A stretch of 64,000 nt of DNA from Blastobasis lacticolella (Eukaryota > Arthropoda > Insecta > Lepidoptera > Blastobasidae): positions 2,186,001 to 2,250,000 of the forward strand of contig LR990060.1 in assembly GCA_905147135.1 (NCBI GenBank), in the 5' to 3' direction. Shown piece by piece: positions 50,481 to 61,489 of the stretch (position 1 is the first letter of the stretch; each line of letters starts with the position of its first letter). Position numbers and translations under genes: made by a program. Under the pieces are notes generated by a model. The model had not been told where the DNA came from and made no database searches. It was given only the letters and a program-made list of their open reading frames with translations.

Positions 50481-50894
50481 TGAGGCGTGGTATCGTTTCG
50501 CGTGTTAAAAAATAACTTTCAACAAAAATATATCTTTTTAAGCCCTATAAAACATCTGTCGGGATATAAAGAGATTCACTCTAATCCATGAAATGGAGTG
50601 AATAAACATAAAAAAAACGGTTAACAAATTAAACTTCCCACTCACTCTGCAAGCCTTTACAATTTAATTGAAGCGTACTTTTCACGTCCCTCCCGACGCT
50701 CTCAAAACGTTGATATGTTTTTGCGCTCGGACATATTACACTTTTTGTTCCATGTCCCTAATAATGTGTTTGTGTGGATATTTTTAGACGGTAAAAGGTT
50801 ACGGTTTACAGTGAAGGGTCGTACGTTACCGTAGCGTAATTATTTTTGTTTTTAATTCTCAGAAGTACGTAATTGTATCCTATGTAGGTAATTA
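50481..50894. other. unassigned sequence
   Basis: No repeat or gene signal was recognised. Confidence 0.35.
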
Positions 50895-50980
50895 TGTGGT
50901 AAGCCGTTTGGTGTCCGACAGAGCAGAAGCTAGCCCTTCAATTTTACGGATGTCGTGTTAAGACTAATATTGTAAATTTA
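50895..50980 (+). mobile_element. C repeat, head fragment
   Basis: GCCGTTTGGTGTCCGACAGAG, GATGTCGTGTTAAGACTAAT. Only the first third is present. Confidence 0.55.
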
Positions 50981-50987
50981 GTAAGTA

Positions 50988-51060
50988 AACCTGCCGGTAT
51001 CAGGAAAGAGGTCTCGTGGGAGATCCTAGAAGCGATGGATTGACATAAGAAAAAACTGAG
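50988..51060 (+). mobile_element. LINE ORF2 C-terminal scrap (RTE-like)
   Basis: In the + frame: NLPVSGKRSRGRS, stop, KRWIDIRKKLR. It matches the G-K-R-P-R-G-R-P-x-K-R-W ending seen at 43025-43215. Confidence 0.6.
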
Positions 51061-51204
51061 AGAAACTATTTGACCTACAGCACAGTTCCGCCGTCGCACC
51101 AGCCACCGCGGGCTGGGCAATCATCCCCATTACGTAGACCACACGTAGTGGTCTCCACACGACGATTTGAAAGAACGTTTTTCGCACGTACGATTCCTCC
51201 CCCC

Positions 51205-51320
51205 TAGCCTCTGCTAATGCATTGGTAGCGCCCTCTAGTGTTGCTGATGTCCAAAGGCAGCGGTAACCACGCACCAATAGATGGCCCGCTTGTTGGTATG
51301 TCGTATTACTAAAAAATAAT
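51205..51320 (+). mobile_element. A-type 3' tail
   Basis: GCTAATGCATTGGTAGCGCCC, GATGTCCAAAGGCAGCGGTAACC, GGCCCGCTTGTTGGTATG, then an A-rich end. Confidence 0.6.
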
Positions 51321-51949
51321 GATTTTCTCACCATGGGTTACTAATTTTGGTAGTAAGTAAAGGTTTTGTAAGCAAAGAACGACCTACAAATACAAAATCA
51401 TTATTTAAAAAAAAAAACATTTTCTTTATATCCATGGAAAATTTGTCTAAGGCGTCTGCCTTCAACATGCCGTCTGACTGGGACATAGTGGTTTTGTGAC
51501 AACAGTCTGTTATAGTATTAAATCCAGTGCAATAACATTGGAAAAACGTAAGGCGCTACTAAATCCATCATACTACGAAATCCGAGCCAAACTTCATCCA
51601 TCAAAATCGGAGTGTTCCAACTCATATCCCGAACTATTTGCGTGAAAATTTCAAGAACTAGCTCCTAGGAAAGTTTTTACAACATTCTCTCCATATCTAT
51701 TGGAGTTGAAAACTTTCTACTCCTTCTGATCTAGTTTCGCGGTAATACGAAAATTTTCGCTACATTTGTTCTAATGTTGTATTAGGAACGTGTGGAGTTT
51801 GGGAAATTCGGAGATTGGGTTCTTTTGAGACTTGTTTTCTGAACTTGTATTTTATAACGTATATCAAGACATGCCTCCTTGACATCTCAATTGCTCCATT
51901 CGCGCGCGTTTCGCAAGCTAGTGCAATAGCAAGTCATAGTCTGCTATGT
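51321..51949. other. unassigned sequence
   Basis: No repeat or gene signal was recognised. Confidence 0.35.
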
Positions 51950-52125
51950 ACAAGTAGTTTATCAGTTTTCTGGCACCCATAACACGAGGGCCCGGGGTGT
52001 GCCTTGACCATGTTCAACAAATGTCATAATTCAGAAAAGAGTCATTGGCCGCAGCGGAATTCGAACCCGGTACCTCTCGCTTACGAGTTGGATACTCAAC
52101 CGCCCGGCTACCGACGCTCTGTAGA
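51950..52125 (-). mobile_element. mosaic of G SINE and T1 SINE pieces
   Basis: AGTAGTTTATCAGTTTTCTGG and CACCCATAACAC (G SINE body, plus strand) join GAGGGCCCGGGGTGTGCC (T1 end, reverse), then jump to the T1 head region GAAAAGAGTCATTGGCCGC and CGCCCGGCTACCGACGCTC. Confidence 0.65.
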
Positions 52126-52584
52126 TTAGAGATTAGTAGTAGAGTAGATTGTATAAAACTACCTGTATAAAATACAAACAGGATTTGTAAATACGGCTAG
52201 CTGTTCCAGAGATTATGGCGTTGAAAACAAACAATAAAAAGCTCTTCAACTTTATTATATTAATAACGACCAGCCACGGCTTCGCAAGAGTGTTATCGAG
52301 TTTTCTCTATTACATATTCCGGAAAGTTTATTATAAACCATCCGGAACAAATTCTCAAAATTACGGTGAAATCTGCTTTAGTATAAAGTTAGCGGATATA
52401 CAGACGGACAGACTATTTTGTTATTAAGTTATGCGTCGCTACAGTTTTTCAAAAGGCGTGATACAAAAATGCAATACTGTCCACTTTGATTTGCTCTCAC
52501 TTGTTTTGCTTCTGAATTTAGACGACTTCATCGTGAACTTTCGCGCCATGATTTTCGGCCATTGGCCACGATTTCGCTAATCAT
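52126..52584. other. unassigned sequence
   Basis: CGACCAGCCACGGCTTCGC and GATATACAGACGGACAG near 52267 and 52394 resemble common dispersed sequence, unproven here. Confidence 0.35.
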
Positions 52585-52597
52585 AACAGTAAATATC

Positions 52598-52854
52598 GGC
52601 CGTGTGGTGTCCGGCAGAGTAGAATAGCACCAACCCCTTACACTCATGGGTGTCGTACAGGGCGACTAATGTTTTTGAGACAAAAGATCAAGAGTCTCCG
52701 TAGTCTGGAAAATGGGCAGCAGCATTTTTCATTGTTAAATTTAAACCCTGCGATCTCCAACCCGCCTGCCAAGCGTATAGATTATGGCAATAACCTCCCC
52801 TTTCGTGGGAGAGGCCCTAAGTCCTGCAGTGGACTGTTACGGGCTGTGATGATG
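52598..52854 (+). mobile_element. C repeat with 13-bp target duplication
   Basis: AACAGTAAATATC stands at 52585-52597 and 52855-52867. The element is complete from GGCCGTGTGGTGTCCGGC to GGGCTGTGATGATG and is 257 bp; this copy sets the family boundaries. Confidence 0.9.
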
Positions 52855-52867
52855 AACAGTAAATATC

Positions 52868-53500
52868 AGATAATAACAGTAAATCGACTGCCACCTAACC
52901 TTTGTGACCCCGTTAACAGGGGAACCTGACCAGATTCGATTCAGTCGCCTGAATGTGCAGGTTTCATCACGATGTACCTAAGAGATGTGTTTTAAGAGAG
53001 GTAGGGCATAACGGGAAATCTCGTTCGAATTGGAGCCGCCCGACTGGGGAAGTACCTCCACCTTACAGAATACCGCAGCTAAACAATACTCTTTTAAATA
53101 GTATTGTGTTTCTGCCGGTGAGTAAGGTTTCCAGAGCTCCATGGGGTGGGGATTTGGGGAACCGTGGCTTTGGCAGTGGAGGGGCATTATCCTTTTTGCT
53201 GCCAGAGCAACGTGTTATAGAGGTGGGCAACGCATTGGCGATCCTCTTGGTGTTGCTGATGTCTATAGGCAGTGGTGACCACTTTCCATCAGGTGGCCCG
53301 CTTGCCTGTTTGCCTACCGTATAATATAAAAAAAAAAAAAGATGTTTTCTCTAACCGTAAGAGCATCAATAGTGTTCAAGTAATGTGTCTCAGAAAAGAG
53401 TTTGTGATACGTGGTGGTACTAGAGTTCGAACTCGGTAGCTCAAATCTCTCTTATGAGTCAGGCTTGTTGCCCATTAGGCCACCGATACGACGCTTACAC
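52868..53500 (-). mobile_element. T1 SINE interrupted by an A repeat
   Basis: GTTAACAGGGGAACCTGACC to CATCACGATGTACC is one part; TTTTCTCTAACCGTAAGAGC to GGCCACCGATACGACGC is the other. The head is diverged (GAGTTCGAACTCGG). Confidence 0.8.
52986..53333 (+). mobile_element. A repeat, complete, in T1 SINE
   Basis: AAGAGAGGTAGGGCATAACGG to GTATAATATAAAAAAAAAAAA. GATGTGTTTT on the left and GATGTTTTCT on the right are an imperfect target duplication. A 123-codon frame across it is by-product. Confidence 0.85.
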
Positions 53501-53944
53501 TACTAACGTTAATGATACTATAAAATCCGAGCCACCGGACCAAAATTACTGTGTAATATACTGTGACTGAGCGACCGAACACCGAGGGCGTCCTTGGAAT
53601 ATCGGAGGGAATTGGTCGACCTAGGGCGAAAAGTCTGGAAGGTTCTAGTAGAGCCCAATGTCAAACAGTGGGCGTTATGAGGCTAAATGAACGATAGACG
53701 AACAGGTAGTGTACGACCCAAGATAAATTTCTGGCTGAAGTCGAAGCCGAAGGTTTAAACGGTCTATGAAATTTTGTCCGGGGTTGGCTACAAACTACAA
53801 TTAATAATAAACATCATTTGAAAACTTTAATATTAAAGGTTAGTGTTTCATAGAATGGCAGTTTAAATCATCTCTACAATTTAAATTTGTTATTTGTCAA
53901 AAATCATAATTTCGATATAATGTAAAATTTATTAATGATGACGT
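53501..53944. other. unassigned sequence
   Basis: No repeat or gene signal was recognised. Confidence 0.35.
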
Positions 53945-54060
53945 CTTTTTTTTTGGCCGAAGGTGGCCGAAGTCAACTATAAACAGGTAAGATGGGCCAC
54001 ATGATGGAAAAAGGTCTCCGCTTCTTGTAGACAAACACAAGACATCATCAATACGTTGTT
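53945..54060 (-). mobile_element. LINE 3' tail related to the A tail
   Basis: Poly-T, GGCCGAAGTCAACTATAAAC, GGTAAGATGGGCCACATGATGG and CATCATCAATACGTTG. It abuts a complete A repeat in the opposite orientation. Confidence 0.55.
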
Positions 54061-54062
54061 AC

Positions 54063-54408
54063 AACAAAGAGAGGTAGGGCATAGCGGGGTATCCCGTTCG
54101 AATAGGAGCCGCTCGACTGGGGAAGCACCTCCACTTTACAGAATACCGCAGCTAAACAATACTCTTTTAAATAGTATTGTGTTTCTGCCAATGAGTAAGG
54201 ATTCCAGTGCTCCATGGGGTGGGGATTTGGGGAACCGTGGCTTTGGCAGTGGAGGGGCATTTGCCTTTTTGCTGCCAGAGCAACGTGTTATAGAGGTGGG
54301 CAACGCATTAGCGATACTCTTGGTTTTGCTAATGTCTATAGGCAGTGGTGACCACTTTCCTTCAGGTGGCCCGCTTGCCTGTTTGCCTATCGAATGTCAT
54401 AAAAAAAA
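54063..54408 (+). mobile_element. A repeat, complete
   Basis: GAGAGGTAGGGCATAGCGGGG to CGAATGTCATAAAAAAAATC, closely similar to the copy 1.08 kb upstream at 52986-53333. Confidence 0.85.
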
Positions 54409-54547
54409 TCAACTACTAACCCCGGGATACATAATCTGACCGGCAAATGATTTTTTTGCCTGGTTTAACTGTCATTAACTACCCCTTCAACTTCACTAGC
54501 CTCTTGGTGTAGCTCCACTACTAAAGTGAATGAAAGTTACATCGTGC

Positions 54548-54755
54548 AAAAAACATCTTGGCGTCAATATCGCGGTTGTGATCTCGCCCGCGAGGGCCCG
54601 GGGTCCGTAGGATTTGGCAGATCAGGTGCGTACGACTGCCATCTGGGTCATGGTTACACATTCATTCACCTGAACGTTCCTTACAATGGTTTCCGTCACC
54701 ATATTAGTGTTCAACTAATGTACATAACTCATAGAAGGTCATAAGTACATGGCAA
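54548..54755 (-). mobile_element. T1 SINE with deletions
   Basis: CTTGGCGTCAATATCGCGGTTG, GGATTTGGCAGATCAGGTGCG, then a deletion to CATGGTTACACATTC and TTCAACTAATGTACATAAC. The head is missing. Confidence 0.7.
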
Positions 54756-55149
54756 CAAAGTTAATCATATAAACCCAAAGCAAATATCGAATGCACGGCA
54801 TTAGAAAGACTAGAAAATATTACACTATTCAATTATTCTCTGGCATTAAAAGCTTACGCAGAAAGCCACTAATTTAATAAAATAACTTATAATAAGGCTG
54901 GGCTAGACACTAAATCCTATTGATGAAGGACCGTAATAACATTTGTTCGGTAGATATTAGCTATAAAAACTTTGGAGGACCCCTAGAAGCTCTCGAAACT
55001 TGTTCACAAGCTTTCGGAACTTATAAGTAGATTGGCAGGCAACATTTTCATCTATCAGATAGTTAGTATTTCGATATAATCTTTTAGCGCGTCAATCTAT
55101 CAAGGATTTGATTTGAGATATTTCTTAGGTGACTTCTTCTTGTTCCTCG
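54756..55149. other. unassigned AT-rich sequence
   Basis: No repeat or gene signal was recognised. Confidence 0.35.
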
Positions 55150-55668
55150 TCTTCTTCGTTGCTGACGATCATGTTCATTGTTCATGTTCACTTTCTGCAT
55201 GGTCTACTAACCAGTACTGGAAGATAAAGCCTTATTGGCTTTAAGTCCACCAATTGTATTTTATGTGCAATAATAAACAAATAAATGTCACAGCCGAATT
55301 GTAAAATCATGGCTGATTGGCTGACTGGCGTTAACTAAACGTCTAGTTAATAAGCAATTATTTTATTAAAATTTGCCAATTTTATAAGATTTTAAAGTAG
55401 TGTGGCAAAACGATATTAGCCCGTGTTTACGGAGAGCCTCTATAAAATTGGCAAATTTTCTATTAAATAATTGCTTATAAACTAGACGTTTAGTTAACTA
55501 GCTGATTTAACCATTAGGCTGCCACATTTATTTATTTATTTATAATTGCACATCAAATGCAATTGGTGGACTTAAAGCCAATAAGGCTTTATCTTCCAGT
55601 ACTGGTTAGTAGACCAGAAAGTGGACATGAACAATGAACATGACCTTCAGCAATAAAGAAGACAAGTA
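55150..55668. repeat. inverted duplication, arms about 230 bp, loop 54 bp
   Basis: The left arm (55150-55386) and right arm (55441-55668) are imperfect inverses: CATGTTCATTGTTCATGT, CTACTAACCAGTACTGGAAG, GGCTTTAAGTCCACCAATTG, TTAACTAAACGTCTAGTT and TTTGCCAATTTTATA all recur in inverse order. The arms contain the LINE 3' UTR end also seen at 9400-9505. The 54-base loop holds GGCAAAACGATATTAGCCCG. Confidence 0.85.
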
Positions 55669-55737
55669 ATTGTCATAGCGCTAATTTAATCTAACCTATT
55701 TAAAACGTAATGTAAACTATTATTATTGTTTGAGGTT

Positions 55738-55862
55738 ATTGTTCACTCTGCGCCATCTAGCCCCAAAGTAAGCAAAGCTTGTGTTATATGGGTATTGGAC
55801 AACTGATAAATAACATATATACTTTTATATGACGTTAATCACTGTACCGCTCAGGTCGTCTA
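55738..55862 (-). mobile_element. G SINE with internal deletion
   Basis: GCGCCATCTAGCCCCAAAGT, GATAAATAACATATATAC, then a jump to CACTGTACCGCTCAGGTCGTC. The B-box region is lost. Confidence 0.75.
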
Positions 55863-56539
55863 AAGTTAATTGTAGTGTAAATAGAGTACTTAATAAAATA
55901 CACACCGTCTTTTCCTAATTTCGTTATTTTGCAGTGCACAAACTTAACACCCTTTTTGCGGTTAAAGAAAGATCAAACGGTGTTAAAAAACTAAAAGAAT
56001 TCCCTGTAAACGGAATCAGCGATCGTGAAATTATATTTTTTTTTATTATTCCCTGGAAACACCCTGAGGTATCCAGCACGTGTAAGCTTACCACAATTTA
56101 CAAATTGCCATCCCAAGTAAATAGATCGAAATAAACAACTAAATTAAAATGCGAAAGGTACTGACGTAGTATAAATACTAAGTTACAACTAGCTACTGGC
56201 TAGGGTTGCGATGATTCGATTTAATCGAAGATCTAACGTGAGCGTACGATGCAGCGATTGTTGCGTCGATTTCTACGCTACACGATTTTCATGTCAGTAT
56301 AATATTAATACATTTATCGGGACTAACACACGACGTACCTTTGTGATTTATTTGTATCGACGTTTCGGTAGGGTTACACCATAGAACATAGATGGAGTCT
56401 CGACCTGTAGAGAATATACATTGTCACTCTGTCACATCTCCATACAAATGACTTAATTTCATACAAAAAGCTAGAACATTAGGTGACGAAGGCCAAAAAT
56501 TTGACAATAGTAGTGGTTATGGAGGGGAATTTGACAATT
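55863..56539. other. unassigned sequence
   Basis: GATTTAATCGAAGATCTAACG near 56217 begins a GC-richer stretch. No family recognised. Confidence 0.35.
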
Positions 56540-56830
56540 TTCGACAGGGAGTTCATCCTCACACCTTGGAGCCAAATTGGTCGCGAACTGTGCGGTTCCA
56601 AAGGAACTTTCTCCCACGCACACTAAGGTTGTGGAATGAACTACCTGGAGAGGTTTTCCCTGGAGAGTACAACATGGAGTTCTTTAAGAAAGGGGTTAAA
56701 AGGTTTTTACGGGGTCGGCAACGCGTGGGTTATGCCCCTGGTATTGCAAACGTCCATAGGCTGCGGTGACTGCTTACCATCAGGCAGGCCGCAAGCTTGT
56801 TTGCCACATTAGTGGTATAAAAAAAAAAAT
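56540..56830 (+). mobile_element. F LINE, longest coding end
   Basis: The + frame 56566-56769 reads MEPNWSRTVRFQRNFLPRTL, then RLWNELPGEVFPGEYNMEFF, then KKGVKRFLRGRQR. The R-T-x-R-L-W-N-x-L-P motif is standard at the C terminus of Jockey/CR1-like ORF2. The 3' end is TTAGTGGTATAAAAAAAAA. The upstream reverse transcriptase is missing, so it is a 5'-truncated copy, but this end has no stop or shift. Confidence 0.8.
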
Positions 56831-57591
56831 TTAAGGCCGTCCCTTTTGCACCATTGAAAAAGAAAACAAAATATAGATTGTGACTTCAGCTGTGAGAACG
56901 CTTGTTATGTGCCTCTATGTCCAATTTCTTTGAGTTACACCTACCGTGGTCATGAGAAGACTGCAGTAGTGGAGAGTAAGACAAATAAATCGAAAATGTA
57001 CGTCGCATTTTAGTCCCGATAAATTTTGTAATATGTGTAAAAAACACGTGTGCCTGGTCAAAACATTTTTTCTTCATCATAATACCTATATCGTAATAAT
57101 GAAGAACATGTGGGTATTATCGTATTGAAGTATCCGATTAGTAATAATGTATATAAAGTGTGTTAAGAGGAGTATTTCCCGAGCGCGCTCCATACATACG
57201 TAGTTTAATCATATTTTCAATATTACGCTATCAAAGCCTATGAAATTTTGAAGATGTGATCCAGCACCAATATCTATGCTTTTGATTTGTCAGTGTTTCG
57301 TTAAAATATATCGTTACGATGTTGCACAGGATTTAAGATTTTCTTACAAATTTTAAATCAACTTTGAAACGATGTATTTTAAAATATGATTGAACTACGT
57401 TTGTATGCCCTGCCCTAATGTTAGAAAGTCTTACAAAAACCCAATACACGTTGTCACACATCAAATAGTTACATTACAACAGAGCAACTCTTCATATTCC
57501 TACCCTTATCTTCATAAACCCTTGTCTGTCTTTGCTTACGAAATTGAAAAACTGCGGCTGAACGAAGGTCAGAAAAATAACGATGGCGTGT
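56831..57591. other. unassigned sequence
   Basis: AGGAGTATTTCCCGAGCGCGC near 57168 may be dispersed sequence. No second copy was found here. Confidence 0.35.
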
Positions 57592-57842
57592 TGTTTTTTA
57601 TGACATACTGTAGGCAAACAGGCAAGCGGGCCACCTGATGGGAAGTGGTCACCACTGCAACACCAAGAGTATCGCCAATGCGTCGCCCACCTCTATAACA
57701 CGTTGATCTGGCAGCAAAAAGGCAAATGCCCCTCCACTGCCAAAGCCACGGTCCCCAAATCCCCACCCCATGGAGCACTGGAGACCTTACTCACCGGCAG
57801 AAACACAATACAATTTAAAGGAGTATTGTTTAGCTACGGTTT
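57592..57842 (-). mobile_element. A repeat, 5' truncated
   Basis: TTTTATGACATACTGTAGGC to AAAGGAGTATTGTTTAGCTACGG; the first 90 bases of the sense strand are missing. Confidence 0.8.
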
Positions 57843-57980
57843 GTTTAGGTGTTGAGATAAATTACGACATTCTGTAAACATTTCATTAAGAAATGTATTA
57901 CTTCTTATGATTATAGACTCTATGCTTATTTGTGTAATACCACAGGCATATTGCAAGCTTATATTTAACTTCAATTTTTA

Positions 57981-58173
57981 TCTATACATAGCACCAAAAC
58001 AAACTCGCTTTCCGCCTTCTGTTCCTATGTAAGTTTAGATCTTTTAAACTACGCAACGGATTTATTGCGGTTTTCAACAATAGATCGAGTTTATGATTCG
58101 AAAGGTTTATAAGCAAGAAAAAAGGTAGGCAGGGGTAAAGTGTACGCGAACGAAGTCGCGTCAAGTCCACTAA
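57981..58173 (+). mobile_element. H Helitron
   Basis: It starts TCTATACATAGCACCAAAAC after an A. The end reads GCGAACGAAGTCGCG...CCACTAA; CTAG has become CTAA. Confidence 0.7.
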
Positions 58174-58344
58174 TGTATGTATGTGGGAGAGTACCACCTC
58201 CTTATCTTTTTCTTCCAATGCAACAATGCTTGCAATGTTTAGTTCCAGTTTGAAGAATTAGGTTGCCAACATAATTAAATAAATAAATAACTTATTCATG
58301 AAAACTCAAGCCTACAATTACATCATAAGCACTTGTGTACATAA

Positions 58345-58467
58345 TATCGGGCTTAAATCTTAGTCCTCACAGTGACAAAAGGGATTCTTCATTCTTGTGA
58401 CCTACATGAAACCATAGTGCATGAATCATATATGTTAGAGGCGACGGTTACAGCTTACCATAAAATA
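58345..58467. repeat. dispersed repeat (GGTTGCAGGCAACAAAAATGC family), diverged
   Basis: AATCTTAGTCCTCACAGTGAC and GGCGACGGTTACAGCTTACC agree with 15755-15905. Confidence 0.4.
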
Positions 58468-58472
58468 AATAA

Positions 58473-58517
<45 letters not shown>

Positions 58518-58748
58518 GTGGACAAATTCACACAACGCCATCTAGCCCCAAAGTAAGCAAAGCTTGTGTTGTGGGTGCTAGATAACTGATAAACTGCATA
58601 TATACTTTTAAATACTTACTTATTATACATAGAACACCCAGACCCGTAACTGAAATTAAAATTCATTATTTCAATTTCTGCCCAGCCGGGAATCGACCTC
58701 TTGCGTGGCAGACCGGTATTTTGACCACTAAACCACTCAGGTCGTCAA
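58468..58748 (-). mobile_element. G SINE with long AAAT tail
   Basis: The tail of about twelve AAAT units (58470-58516) is the longest of the family here. Body and head are complete apart from a loss in the B-box region (GGTCGATTCCCGGC on the minus strand). Confidence 0.85.
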
Positions 58749-59387
58749 TCGTCGTATATCCACAACTCTTTTCATACATCTCCTTTTTTTCTTGCCACTT
58801 CGGACCCCAGCCTGTTTGAGAACTTTACTGGTCTGATAAGTAAGATAATAATCTATTAATAAACCAAAATATAATCTTAAGCTCAATTTCAAATACGGCT
58901 TAAGTAAATGGAAATTCACATACGGTTTAATTATTTTATCTGTGTACATGTTGTAATTATTTTTGCAATTCATTACGAGGAGCTTATGCACAAGAGCTTA
59001 CGAATAATTAACTACTAATATCTTAAGTCTTCTTAAGCTTGCTTAAAAATAAATTTAAGTAGCAGTTAATCTTTTTGAAAGAACGAGATTAATTATTAAT
59101 TAGGTAACTAACCTTTTTTATTTCGCATCGCAAAATCCTAATTGGATATTTTTACGAATGAATTGGCATCATTAATGATTGTCCCTTAATTGGGGGAAAA
59201 TAAAAAGGATTATTATGGGAAACGAGTCGTCTAAATCGTGGCCCAGGAAGTATTTCGCTATGATTCTTGTTTGATAAAATGTTAATCGCTGATGCATGAA
59301 ATACTCTGTTTCCCCTTCCATTCCATTATGCCCATTTGCAAATTATTTACTTAAGCAATTAATAAAGGAGAGAGAGTTTTCAAATGC
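58749..59387. other. unassigned AT-rich sequence
   Basis: No repeat or gene signal was recognised. Confidence 0.35.
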
Positions 59388-59505
59388 GTATTAAAGGTAT
59401 GTTCCGAGTTTCCTACCGCGTACCTTTGTTTACGAGTAGCCCGATATTTCGACGCAGTCGAATGCATCATGATCAAGGGACGACTATACCATACATACCT
59501 TTCAG
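59388..59505. repeat. dispersed repeat shared with 12710-12840
   Basis: GGTATGTTCCGAGTTTCC, CCGCGTACCTTTGTTTACGAG and CCCGATATTTCGACGCAG. Confidence 0.55.
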
Positions 59506-59524
59506 ATGTGTGATAATAATCGCT

Positions 59525-59700
59525 TGTTGACCACTGTATAATAAGTATGTATTTAAAAAAAAAGTATGTAAGTAGTATATCAGTTATTTAGCACCCATAG
59601 TACAAGCTTTGCTTAGTTTGGGGCTAGATGGCGCTGTGTGAATTAGTCCACGAATATTTATTTTATTTTATTTATTTATTTTTACTGAACCACTCAGGTC
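59525..59700 (+). mobile_element. G SINE, 5' truncated, with head scrap
   Basis: ATAATAAGTATGTATTTAAA to GGCGCTGTGTGAATTAGTCC and a TTTA tail; ACTGAACCACTCAGGTC at 59684 is a head piece in reverse. Confidence 0.75.
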
Positions 59701-60077
59701 AAGAAGCCTGTCCCACTCATCTCTCACTAAGTAGCATAAAAATCATAACAGAGATCGATCGATTTATTACGATTCTATTAGTCGATTCAACAATAACTGT
59801 GGCACATCCCTACACTGATCGTGCCCAATTTACCGCTCCATACGTTATAGGGTTGCTGTGACCGATCGCTGGTGTCCGGTAACTTTTCTCATCACTCTTT
59901 TTGGAGTTGTAATGGATTATTTTGGTCACAGATAAACGGTCACACGTGTGCTAAGAGCTAATACGGTGTGATATTTATTTTTGATAAATGACGTTTTGTT
60001 TTGTGATACTTTCTGTGTCAATCGGTTGATAAACCGGCAAGCTGTCCGGTATGTGGTTACCGCTACTTATCATATAA
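59701..60077. other. unassigned sequence
   Basis: GATAAACCGGCAAGCTGTCC and GGTATGTGGTTACCGCTAC near 60026 look like a worn A-type tail in reverse. Otherwise nothing. Confidence 0.35.
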
Positions 60078-60170
60078 TTATGCCAGTAGTGCTCTCATGC
60101 ACGTAGATCCGGGATCTGCCTTCACCATGAACCGGGATTTGGCAGATCAAATAATTACAGTGGACCGACC
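60078..60170 (-). mobile_element. T1 SINE, tail part
   Basis: TGCCAGTAGTGCTCTCATGC, GGGATTTGGCAGATCAAATAA. The rest is absent; a 103-codon frame beginning here is not convincing. Confidence 0.65.
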
Positions 60171-60619
60171 AAATTCCAATGATAATATCGGCCCAAAATA
60201 TACAAATCCACCTATTCAAATACAGAAACATATCAATCAAAAACCTGTATCTCACCATATCCAAGAAAGTCTGTTTACAAAACTTGCTCAAACATTCGGA
60301 AAGGGCCCATTTGCTTGCAATAAAGGAACTGCTCAACTTAAATATGACGCCTTGAAAGAAAATAATCTCTGGCCCTCGGTGAGTCTGCTCAAAAGATGCG
60401 TAAATTAATCCCCTAACTTTGAGCCAGCCATTTCCTCCCCGGATATCATTTTGGAGGACTTTCCTTGTTTCGTTTATGCACTAATTGACATCGCTGTGTG
60501 AGGTAGGCTTCCGAGTTTTCAAGGATTTAATATAATCAGGAGTTGGGTTGTTTGTTGGAGGTTTGTTTTGAAGAATTTGTGTCTGTGTGAATGATAAATT
60601 ATCATTATTATCAACATCT
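60171..60619. other. unassigned sequence
   Basis: No repeat or gene signal was recognised. Confidence 0.35.
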
Positions 60620-60715
60620 GTGTAGGGTTTTGCCATAATCTCCACACTTCTCTGGCGGGTTGGAGATCGCAGTATTGATGAAATCTTAACAGAAAATGCT
60701 GCTGTTCATTTTGAC
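60620..60715 (-). mobile_element. C repeat, middle fragment
   Basis: GCCATAATCTCCACACTTC, GGCGGGTTGGAGATCGCAG and AATGCTGCTGTTCATTTT. Confidence 0.6.
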
Positions 60716-61039
60716 ATAATTTGTTTTATTATGTATTTATTCTATAGAGTAAAAATATGTTATTGGCTTTAGGTTATTTTCGAATATCTGATGTAAAAGT
60801 TTTAAAAGCTGTTGATTCTATAATCAATAAAAAAATCGATTGAGTAGTGTCTGATCGCTTTTCGCTGGCTGAGCGTTCGTGGTGAGGCGTCTGACATAAC
60901 GGGTCCTCAATATACTAAGTTGTGTGTCCTAAGCAACAACTTGATACTATGACATGTAACTCAGTTACTAGTAAAGAATTTGTATTGGGATCAATATGTA
61001 ATTTGCCTCAACCACCTTTACAACGTGCAATCTCTTGAA

Positions 61040-61195
61040 TGAAGAAGAGCGTGGAGAATATAAGAAAGTTGTCGCGTAATATTTTTAACCTGCTCTCCCT
61101 GCAACTTGATTACATTGGGTAGGTGTAATAAAGCAGGGGTTTCATAACCCAGGTCTCGTATATTTATTTGCGTTTATGGCTGTTCTGGTTTACAT
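61040..61195 (+). repeat. direct repeat, first copy
   Basis: AAGAGCGTGGAGAATATAAG, CCTGCTCTCCCTGCAACTTG, CAGGGGTTTCATAACCCAGG and TGCGTTTATGGCTGTTCTGG. Confidence 0.75.
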
Positions 61196-61204
61196 TTTCC
61201 ATTA

Positions 61205-61445
61205 TAATATAACCGATAGAAAAAGTCCGATAACTCCCGACCAAGTTTACTTAAACTCAAATATTTTCTGAACTACAGAACCGATTTTAATGAAACAAAG
61301 CTAAGAACCATCTCAGTTAAACTGACTTTCAAATAATGGAACCGCATCCAAATCGGTCTATCCGTTCTGGAGCTACGATGCCACAAACAGATACACAAAG
61401 CCACAAAGCCATAGATACACACGTCAATCATAACCTCCGAAGTCA
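61205..61445 (+). repeat. L repeat
   Basis: ATAACTCCCGACCAAGTTTAC, ACAAAGCTAAGAACCATCTC, TGGAACCGCATCCAAATCGG and GGAGCTACGATGCCACAAAC. Its end (CCTCTTTTTTCGTCGGGGG) appears only at 61625-61645, after about 180 bases that include a T1 scrap. Confidence 0.6.
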
Positions 61446-61489
61446 AGGAGATAATTTTTGTGTTTTATATTTTTAGAATTTATAATATC

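Noticed and set aside
58470..58516. AAAT tandem array as satellite DNA
   Set aside because: It is the expanded tail of a G SINE, not an independent satellite.
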